Of a DNA stretch of 45,801 nucleotides, positions 37,998 to 45,801 are shown one piece after another (positions within the stretch are counted from its first letter, which is position 1; every line of letters starts with the position of its first letter). Source of the DNA: Methylocaldum sp. 14B (GTDB lineage: Bacteria > Pseudomonadota > Gammaproteobacteria > Methylococcales > Methylococcaceae); NCBI RefSeq assembly GCF_002005105.1, contig NZ_MSCV01000045.1, forward strand, positions 1 through 45,801, given 5' to 3'. The position numbers were made by a program, and so were the translations under genes. Under the pieces are notes generated by a model that made no database searches, was not told the DNA's origin, and worked only from the letters and a program-made list of their open reading frames with translations.

Positions 37998-39133
37998 TGA
38001 CCAAGAAGAACTTCATCAACTTCCATGTACTCATTTCCCACAGCCCCTCCTGTCTCAACCGGGACGATATGAACATGCAGAAAACCGCCGTATTTGGTGG
38101 CGTCAACCGGGTGCGGATTTCCAGCCAATCTCTGAAGCGGGCGATACGCAAGAGCGATTACTACCAAGCCAATTTGGGCGCACCATCGGTGCGCACCCGC
38201 GATTTGAACAAACTCAAAGCGCGTTTCACCGAACTGCTCAAAGACCGCTTTGACGCCGAATTGATTAACCGCGCGCTGGAGTGGATTTCCGGCAAGGAAG
38301 GTATCGCCGAAGGCGTAACGGCCGACGCCGTTGCGCCCTGGTCGGTGGATGAAGTAACGCACTTCTGCGAAATCATTAGCGCCGACGACCAGCAAGATAT
38401 CAAGAAACTGGAAAAGCAGATTGAAAAAGAGGCGCGTCCTTTCCGGGCGGCTATGAGCAACACCGTGGACATCGCCTTGTCCGGTCGTATGGCGACCAGT
38501 GGATTGATGAGCAACCTGCCCGTGGATGGCGCGCTCGCCGTCGCTCACGCCATTACCACCCATGCCGTCGAGCCGCAGGACGTGGACTGGTTCACCGCCG
38601 TCGACGATTTGACCCAGGACGCGGGCGATACGGGAGCGGGACATCTGGATACCCAGCAGTTTTCCTCCGGCGTGTTCTACCGTTACGCCAGTCTCAACCT
38701 GAGACAACTGCAAGTGAACCTGGGATTGATCGACCACATCAAGGCGGAGGAAACCGCCGAGTCCCGCCAACGTGCGCTGGACATCGCCCATCATGTATTC
38801 CATTTACTGGCGACGGTGGTGCCTTCGGCCAAGCAACAGTCTTTCGCCGCTCACAACTTGGCGGACTTCGCCATCGTCAGCTTCGCCGACCAGCCGATTT
38901 CGTTAGCCAATGCATTCGAAGAACCGGTCAGACGCGATTACAAACTGGCGGGATTCCTCAAACCATCCATTCAGTGTTTGGCCAATTACTGGGGACGCAT
39001 GAATCGCGCCTACGGTCTGGACGAACAGGCGCGCGCTTTCGCGGTCGATGCGAGCTTCGAGATGGGCGGCAAGCCTCCCCTGGACTCCCTGAAAGCGGTG
39101 GAAGACTGGATCGCCGAGGATGGTCAGGAATAA
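37997..39133 (+). CDS. cas7e: Cascade backbone subunit Cas7e (Cse4/CasC)
   Basis: Six copies form the crRNA-binding backbone. The 378-residue protein starts MTKKNFINFHVLISHSPSCL, typical of Cse4, and has NRDDMNMQKTAVFGGVNRVRISSQSLKRAIR, the RRM-fold core with thumb region (AMSNTVDIALSGRMATSG) and the FSSGVFYRYASLNL motif. Length is normal for the family (about 360-380). Confidence 0.95.
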   Translation: MTKKNFINFHVLISHSPSCLNRDDMNMQKTAVFGGVNRVRISSQSLKRAIRKSDYYQANLGAPSVRTRDLNKLKARFTELLKDRFDAELINRALEWISGKEGIAEGVTADAVAPWSVDEVTHFCEIISADDQQDIKKLEKQIEKEARPFRAAMSNTVDIALSGRMATSGLMSNLPVDGALAVAHAITTHAVEPQDVDWFTAVDDLTQDAGDTGAGHLDTQQFSSGVFYRYASLNLRQLQVNLGLIDHIKAEETAESRQRALDIAHHVFHLLATVVPSAKQQSFAAHNLADFAIVSFADQPISLANAFEEPVRRDYKLAGFLKPSIQCLANYWGRMNRAYGLDEQARAFAVDASFEMGGKPPLDSLKAVEDWIAEDGQE

Positions 39134-39144
39134 AGGAGGGCTCC

Positions 39145-39825
39145 ATGCCGCGTTATTTGATTCTCCTCCTGGACGGTCCCATGCAAGCGTGGGGCACGCA
39201 CACGTTCGAAGATTTTCGCCCTTGCAATGCGTTTCCGACTCGCAGCGGTTTGCTCGGACTGCTAGGTGCCTGCCTGGGGTTGGACCGGCGCGATACCGAA
39301 GCATTGGAGCAATTGGCGATGAGCGTCGAGTTCGCCGTACGCGCCGACAGAGAGGTGTTGCGGCCGGAAGCGGAAGTACCCAAGGCAAAAGCCGCTGTAA
39401 AGCTTCCCGACTTCCACACGGTGGAGGATGCTCGCAAGGTAGACGGTTCCGCCAACAAGAACCCGGTGGTTTCTCGGCGCGAATACCTGTTCGATGCCGC
39501 TTTCACCGTGGCGATCGGCGCAAAGCCCGACGGGCCGGTTACGCTGGATGCAATTGCCGAAGCTTTGCGGCGCCCGTGTTTTACGCCTGTGCTGGGACGG
39601 CGTTCCTGTCCCATCGCCCGGCCTTTGCTCGATGGCGAGGCCGTGGAGGCGAGCGATGCGAAGGCGGCACTGGCAACCATCGCACCTGTAGGTGGCATGA
39701 TCTATACCGAAGGCGAATTGATCTCCGCACAACCCTTGCGGGTCCGCGACGTACCCATACAGGGCCGGCACCGGCAATTCAGCACTCGACTGGTGTATCT
39801 CCATAAGGGGGAAACATGTTCCTGA
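39145..39825 (+). CDS. cas5e: Cascade subunit Cas5e (CasD)
   Basis: Binds the 5' handle of crRNA. The 226-residue product begins MPRYLILLLDGPMQAWGTHTF followed by FPTRSGLLGLLGACLGL, the conserved RAMP Cas5e N-terminus. Start ATG 39145 is preceded by AGGAGGG at 39134-39140; the frame is open further upstream but lies in cas7e. The 3' end overlaps cas6e by 10 bases. Confidence 0.95.
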   Translation: MPRYLILLLDGPMQAWGTHTFEDFRPCNAFPTRSGLLGLLGACLGLDRRDTEALEQLAMSVEFAVRADREVLRPEAEVPKAKAAVKLPDFHTVEDARKVDGSANKNPVVSRREYLFDAAFTVAIGAKPDGPVTLDAIAEALRRPCFTPVLGRRSCPIARPLLDGEAVEASDAKAALATIAPVGGMIYTEGELISAQPLRVRDVPIQGRHRQFSTRLVYLHKGETCS

Positions 39826-40442
39826 GCCGTGTCGAGATTCCTTGGGATGCAGTCCGCAACCCTTACGAAATTCATCGCCAGCTTTGGCGGCTGTTTCCCG
39901 GAGAGGACAAAGAACCCCGGAAGAATGCCGAGGAAGGACGCCAAGGGTTCCTGTTCAGGGTGGAAAACAATCAGCCTGGCCGCCCGCTGCGTTTGTTGAT
40001 TCAGTCTCGGCGAGCGCCAGAGCCTACGGCTGGATTGACGATTGTAGGTACGCGCGAATTCCAACCCCAGCCAGCTCACGGGCAGCGCTTGGCATTTCTA
40101 CTCACCTCAAATCCGGTCAAAACCATTATCGATGCACAGCGAGAAACCAAGTCGGGCAAAAGCTCCGAAAAGTGCCGTGTGCCGTTGATTCACGAATCCG
40201 AACAGCGCGAATGGTTAAAGCGCAAACTCATCGGTGCGGGAGAATTTGAAGGTGTCAATGTGGTGCCTCACGCCCCGGTGTTCTTTCGGAAAGGCAATCG
40301 GGGCGGCAAGATAGTCATGGTGACTTTCGAAGGCGTATTGCGTGTAAACGAGCCAGGAACGTTGATCGCCTATTTGGAAAACGGCATCGGCCCCGCCAAA
40401 GCCTTCGGTTGCGGTTTGCTGTTAGTACGGCGCTTGGGATAA
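39816..40442 (+). CDS. cas6e: crRNA-processing endoribonuclease Cas6e (CasE)
   Basis: Cleaves the precursor at the base of the repeat hairpin and remains bound to the 3' handle. The 208-residue protein has the catalytic His at position 20 (NPYEIHRQLWRLFP), like E. coli Cas6e, and the C-terminal Gly-rich loop GIGPAKAFGCGLLLVRRL. Its substrate here would be the CCCCAC/GTGGGG stem of the array. The next gene is an antitoxin rather than cas1, which is unusual. Confidence 0.95.
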   Translation: MFLSRVEIPWDAVRNPYEIHRQLWRLFPGEDKEPRKNAEEGRQGFLFRVENNQPGRPLRLLIQSRRAPEPTAGLTIVGTREFQPQPAHGQRLAFLLTSNPVKTIIDAQRETKSGKSSEKCRVPLIHESEQREWLKRKLIGAGEFEGVNVVPHAPVFFRKGNRGGKIVMVTFEGVLRVNEPGTLIAYLENGIGPAKAFGCGLLLVRRLG

Positions 40443-40481
40443 ATTGTTCCCCTACTTGTGGGCATATTTGGAGAAGACATC

Positions 40482-40820
40482 ATGCACACCTTTACGATCC
40501 GCGACTTGCGCGACCGGACCGGCGAACTGGTACGCGATGCCGAAGCGGGCAAGCTTTCCGTCGTCACCAAACATGGGCAGCCGATCTTCGTAGCCGTACC
40601 CTTCGATGACTTCCTGTTGCGCGAGGGTGTGAATGTGGCCTTGGCGGTGAAGCTGTTCGATGAGGAAGCACTGTCGCTCCGTGAGGCCGCCAAGCTGGCT
40701 GGCATGACGCTGGCCGAATTCATGGAAGAATGTTCGGCGCGTGAAATACCGGTGGTGCGTTATTCGCCGGAAGACCTGCGTCAGGAATTGGCGGACCTGG
40801 ATGACGTGTCTCGTCGCTGA
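40482..40820 (+). CDS. Antitoxin: Phd/YefM-like N-terminus with UPF0175 C-terminus
   Basis: A 112-residue protein. Residues 1-45 (TFTIRDLRDRTGELVRDAE, VVTKHGQPIFVAVPFDD) match the Phd/YefM DNA-binding antitoxin fold. Residues 50-105 (VALAVKLFDEEALSLREAAKLAG, EFMEECSAREIPVVRY, EDLRQEL) match UPF0175, which usually stands alone beside DUF3368 PIN toxins. It presumably neutralises the overlapping toxin and represses the pair. Start ATG 40482, 39 bases after cas6e; an in-frame ATG at 40458 is less likely. It overlaps the toxin by 20 bases. Confidence 0.85.
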   Translation: MHTFTIRDLRDRTGELVRDAEAGKLSVVTKHGQPIFVAVPFDDFLLREGVNVALAVKLFDEEALSLREAAKLAGMTLAEFMEECSAREIPVVRYSPEDLRQELADLDDVSRR

Positions 40821-41289
40821 TAGCGGTCCGCTCATCGCGCTCGCCAAACTCGGTCTTTTGGATTTGCCCGTTCGATTGTTCACGCGCGCGGTGTTGCCGT
40901 CCACGGTATTCGCTGAATGCCTTGCCCAAGCACGGCGGCCCGACGCACAGGCGATAAAAACATTCGTCGAGGGAGGGCAACTCGACGTGGTGGACGATGC
41001 GGCCTGGCCCGAAGGAATTGCGGTTCCGCGCCTGGATGCCGGTGAAACCGCCGCCTTGGCGCTTGCGCATCAGTTACAAGCCCACCTGCTTGTGGACGAA
41101 TTGCGTGGACGCCGTGCCGCGCGGCGGTTGGGTGTGCCGATCGTGGGGGTCTGCGGTTTGCTGCTGCTGGCGAAGCGGCAAGGGTATATCGACACCGTTG
41201 CGGTACCGATGGACGTGCTGCGCGCCCAGAGCTACTTTATCGCCCCCGATCTGCGCGCGGCCGTACTCGCCGCTGCGGGCGAAGACTGA
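40801..41289 (+). CDS. Toxin: DUF3368 PIN-like ribonuclease
   Basis: A 162-residue PIN-domain protein of the DUF3368 group, expected to be a metal-dependent RNase. Acidic active-site candidates are all present: Asp 7 (VADSGPLIALAK), Glu 39 (STVFAEC), Glu 82 (DAGETAALALA) and Asp 99 (LLVDELRGRRAARRLG). The C-terminal GVCGLLLLAKRQGYI is typical. Start ATG 40801 lies inside the antitoxin gene, as in many toxin-antitoxin pairs. Cas1 starts 12 bases after its stop, so the pair is integrated into the cas transcript. Confidence 0.87.
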   Translation: MTCLVADSGPLIALAKLGLLDLPVRLFTRAVLPSTVFAECLAQARRPDAQAIKTFVEGGQLDVVDDAAWPEGIAVPRLDAGETAALALAHQLQAHLLVDELRGRRAARRLGVPIVGVCGLLLLAKRQGYIDTVAVPMDVLRAQSYFIAPDLRAAVLAAAGED

Positions 41290-41301
41290 GGCTGATACGC
41301 C

Positions 41302-42514
<1,213 letters not shown>

Positions 42515-42605
42515 CAACCCGGATTTTTCATTTTCAAAGCGGCGAATCGCCGGTAGAATTTCGACCGGTATTTTTTGCCAGTCCTAACAATAGGTTAGAA
42601 ATGGT
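42515..42605 (+). promoter_or_regulatory. CRISPR leader
   Basis: AT-rich sequence of about 90 bases between cas2 and the first repeat; by comparison with type I-E arrays it should contain the array promoter and leader-anchoring signals. It holds CGGCGA-A-TCGCCG (42540-42552), CCGGT..ACCGG followed by TATTTTTT (42551-42577), which looks like a weak terminator for the cas transcript, and CTAAC-AATAG-GTTAG (42584-42598), seven bases before repeat 1. A clear IHF consensus is not seen. Confidence 0.7.
42551..42577 (+). terminator. Possible weak terminator in the CRISPR leader
   Basis: CCGGT pairs with ACCGG around a nine-base loop and is followed by TATTTTTT. Five base pairs is short for an intrinsic terminator, so this could equally be part of the leader promoter. 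Confidence 0.3.
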
Positions 42606-45600
42606 CTGTTCCCCACGTACGTGGGGATGAACCGACGGCGTAATGGTAATTGTTAGCCGACAAGTTCTGTTCCCCACGTACGTGGGGATGAACCGCCGCG
42701 CAATACGGCGGTTTCGCCGTGGCACTCCTGTTCCCCACGTACGTGGGGATGAACCGGCCGCGCCCGCAACCGGGCGACGCCCCCTACTCTGTTCCCCACG
42801 TACGTGGGGATGAACCGGCGGCAGATGCTCGGCCTCGCGCGGGGTAAAGCTGTTCCCCACGTACGTGGGGATGAACCGGCAGACAGGCGCATTCTCGAAA
42901 GCGAAACCCGCCTGTTCCCCACGTACGTGGGGATGAACCGTGATGGGCGCCGTCGCCCGCGAGTACGGATTCCTGTTCCCCACGTACGTGGGGATGAACC
43001 GCGCCGCCGATCGGCACGATAAATTGGATCATCCTGTTCCCCACGTACGTGGGGATGAACCGGCGCTCGCTCTCGGGCTCAGGAAAAGCGCCGAACTGTT
43101 CCCCACGTACGTGGGGATGAACCGGCAGAGCATTTCACCTGATGGAACCGGAGGATCTGTTCCCCACGTACGTGGGGATGAACCGACCTTCATGCAGATC
43201 GAGATCGCCCGGCTCGTCTGTTCCCCACGTACGTGGGGATGAACCGAACCCGGTCGAACTCGCCGCCATTCTCGGCTACTGTTCCCCACGTACGTGGGGA
43301 TGAACCGTCCTCCAGCTGGTACATCACTTCGAGGATCGTCTGTTCCCCACGTACGTGGGGATGAACCGCGCGGCCGCGCCGCAGAACGGCTCGACATAGC
43401 CTGTTCCCCACGTACGTGGGGATGAACCGCGCCCGACCTTCAACCCGATCTCTTCGGTGCGCTGTTCCCCACGTACGTGGGGATGAACCGCCTATATCGA
43501 CGCCCGACGCCCGGTCACGGCGCTGTTCCCCACGTACGTGGGGATGAACCGTCCAGGCCGCGCGCCTCCAGCTTGCGGCGGCCGCTGTTCCCCACGTACG
43601 TGGGGATGAACCGGTCTGATTGTTTTGGCATCAGACCTGAGCGGCCTGTTCCCCACGTACGTGGGGATGAACCGTGCGAAGTGGCCGGACAACTAGGCGA
43701 GAGACACTGTTCCCCACGTACGTGGGGATGAACCGCGCTCGGAATCCGGCACCGCGCCTGTTATCAACTGTTCCCCACGTACGTGGGGATGAACCGCCCT
43801 GCAATCCTGGGGCAACGAACTGCTCGAACTGTTCCCCACGTACGTGGGGATGAACCGGCTCTCCAGATCCTCGCCGCTCATCTCCCGCGCTGTTCCCCAC
43901 GTACGTGGGGATGAACCGCTTACTCTTTTATCCATGATCGAAATTTCCACCTGTTCCCCACGTACGTGGGGATGAACCGTCGGTCAAAGGCTTCACGATC
44001 GTCCGCCCAGCCTGTTCCCCACGTACGTGGGGATGAACCGCCTATGCTGAGCTGGACCGCGAGATCGCCTTGCTGTTCCCCACGTACGTGGGGATGAACC
44101 GACCAACCGCTTAAAAACCGTAGGCATGAAGGACTGTTCCCCACGTACGTGGGGATGAACCGGACTCGGCGAAGTCGAGGCACTCGCGCCGCGCCTGTTC
44201 CCCACGTACGTGGGGATGAACCGTCCGGTTACCTCCAGATCCGCGGCGAAACCAACTGTTCCCCACGTACGTGGGGATGAACCCCGGCTCCAGGAGCAGG
44301 CGTCATGAGACAGGTCCTGTTCCCCACGTACGTGGGGATGAACCGATCGCCGAGCGCCTGAACGGCAGACGATTCCCCTGTTCCCCACGTACGTGGGGAT
44401 GAACCGATCCGCGTAGAGAGCAAGGAAGAGATTTTCAACTGTTCCCCACGTACGTGGGGATGAACCGCGGAAGGAGGGTTCGAAACAGACCGGCAAAGAC
44501 TGTTCCCCACGTACGTGGGGATGAACCGATCAGCGCGGTGACCGTGACCGATTCGACCGCCTGTTCCCCACGTACGTGGGGATGAACCGTGGAGCAACTG
44601 GCCATGGACAGAGGTTGCACCCTGTTCCCCACGTACGTGGGGATGAACCGGTATCAAGGTCTGCGCCGAATGGGAAAATTCACTGTTCCCCACGTACGTG
44701 GGGATGAACCGTACCTATCGGGCAGCAAGACACATAAGTTCCTCTGTTCCCCACGTACGTGGGGATGAACCGCGACATCCTTAACAATTGCCCCGAAGCC
44801 CGACCTGTTCCCCACGTACGTGGGGATGAACCGCGTCGCCGTGATCCAGGCCGATGCGGCCATACCTGTTCCCCACGTACGTGGGGATGAACCGCGCTCT
44901 ACTGGAAGACACCAGCTCGTATGCGGCTGTTCCCCACGTACGTGGGGATGAACCGTCCGAAAGCAGCTCGCCATTGTCGACGACTGCCTGTTCCCCACGT
45001 ACGTGGGGATGAACCCGATCATGCTACGGCCGACGGCGAGCTATGCGCCTGTTCCCCACGTACGTGGGGATGAACCGCAAATTGAAATGTTCATCGAGGA
45101 AAGCCTGTTCTGTTCCCCACGTACGTGGGGATGAACCGTCGTTTGATGTTTTGTGAAACAGTTGGGCCTGCTGTTCCCCACGTACGTGGGGATGAACCGG
45201 CCGGTCTGGCGTCTCGGATCGCAACACCCGACTGTTCCCCACGTACGTGGGGATGAACCGGTGCTCCGCGCACTGGCCGCCGCCCCGAATCCCTGTTCCC
45301 CACGTACGTGGGGATGAACCGCTGACCTTGCGGCGATGGCGGACGGCTACGATCTGTTCCCCACGTACGTGGGGATGAACCGGTTGATGGTCCCCGATTC
45401 GGTTGCGGGGCCGGCTGTTCCCCACGTACGTGGGGATGAACCGGCCGAATGCCTGGACCTGCCGCGCAAAACCTTCTGTTCCCCACGTACGTGGGGATGA
45501 ACCGGGTTTTCGCGCCGGTTGACCCGCTGAGCCAGCCTGTTCCCCACGTACGTGGGGATGAACCGCCGCTGTACGACGAGATCCACAAGACCAGAAACTG

Positions 45601-45801
45601 TTCCCCACGTACGTGGGGATGAACCGACTTACCGACGCTTCTTGACTTACGGCTCCGACTGTTCCCCACGTACGTGGGGATGAACCGAGGTTGGGTCGTC
45701 GTCGGTCGGGTAGCCGAGGCTGTTCCCCACGTACGTGGGGATGAACCGGGAGTCGGAGTAGCGCCCGGCCCGCGCCACCTCTGTTCCCCACGTACGTGGG
45801 G
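42606..45801 (+). CRISPR. Type I-E CRISPR array, at least 53 repeats, cut by the window end
   Basis: 29-base repeats beginning CTGTTCCCC, with palindromic core CCCCACGTACGTGGGG and ending GATGAACCG. I counted 52 complete repeats plus a 53rd truncated at 45781-45801, giving 52 spacers: 49 of 32 bases and three of 33 (after repeats 5, 8 and 16). Repeats look invariant except for the last base, which is C instead of G in repeats 28 (44284) and 40 (45016). The orientation (leader upstream, GTTCCCC first) matches E. coli type I-E, so the newest spacers are next to cas2. No degenerate terminal repeat is seen, so the array continues. Confidence 0.98.

Noticed and set aside
40443-41301. Possibility that the toxin-antitoxin pair is a recent transposon insertion
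   Set aside because: No terminal inverted repeats, target duplication or transposase were seen, and spacing to the flanking cas genes is operon-like.
42534-45791. Many overlapping open frames across the array on both strands with repeated peptides such as VHPHVRGEQ and SSPRTWGT
   Set aside because: These are translations of the CRISPR repeat. The 61-base period shifts frame by one each unit, so the three peptide versions cycle. They are not proteins, though such frames are often misannotated.

Overview
The window reads as a chromosomal segment of a gammaproteobacterium of moderately high GC. The cytochrome-oxidase assembly genes, the rsmD/coaD/M16-peptidase block and the type I-E CRISPR-Cas locus fit a methanotroph-like lineage such as Methylococcales. 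That placement is an inference; no rRNA or methane-oxidation gene is present to confirm it.

Layout. (1) About 0.4-11.6 kb, plus strand: a type II secretion gene cluster gspE-F-G-H-I-J-K-L-M, a gspC-like gene without a PDZ domain, a strong terminator, then the secretin gspD with a long Gly/Thr-rich insert. (2) About 11.7-15.6 kb: cytochrome-oxidase maturation genes (heme A synthase ctaA, an SCO-like thiol protein, SURF1, a DUF2909 protein). Here ctaA is fused in frame to the complete signal-recognition-particle receptor ftsY. (3) 15.8-19.4 kb, minus strand: gap, pyk and fbp, a compact central-carbon cluster. (4) 19.7-22.5 kb: an uncharacterised 136-residue protein and a divergent Lon-type protease. 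(5) 22.7-27.0 kb, minus strand: two M16 peptidases (one active, one lacking the zinc motif), rsmD, coaD and a YfhL-type ferredoxin. (6) 27-33 kb, plus strand: ctaB (heme O synthase), recJ, a small heat-shock protein and a classical lon protease. (7) 33.4-45.8 kb, plus strand: a complete type I-E cas operon running into a leader and an array of at least 53 repeats that leaves the window.

Three observations stand out. First, the CtaA-FtsY fusion would place the SRP receptor on an eight-helix heme A synthase, and an internal Shine-Dalgarno/ATG lies exactly at the FtsY NG+1 boundary. Second, inverting about 12.7-27 kb would restore two gene orders known from other gammaproteobacteria at once (ctaA-ctaB in tandem; ftsY divergent from the M16/rsmD genes), so the fusion probably marks an inversion breakpoint. 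Third, a toxin-antitoxin pair (Phd/UPF0175 chimera plus DUF3368 PIN protein) lies inside the cas operon between cas6e and cas1, tightly spaced and co-directional. Several families of intergenic palindromic repeats are scattered through the window. No tRNA, rRNA or insertion sequence was recognised.
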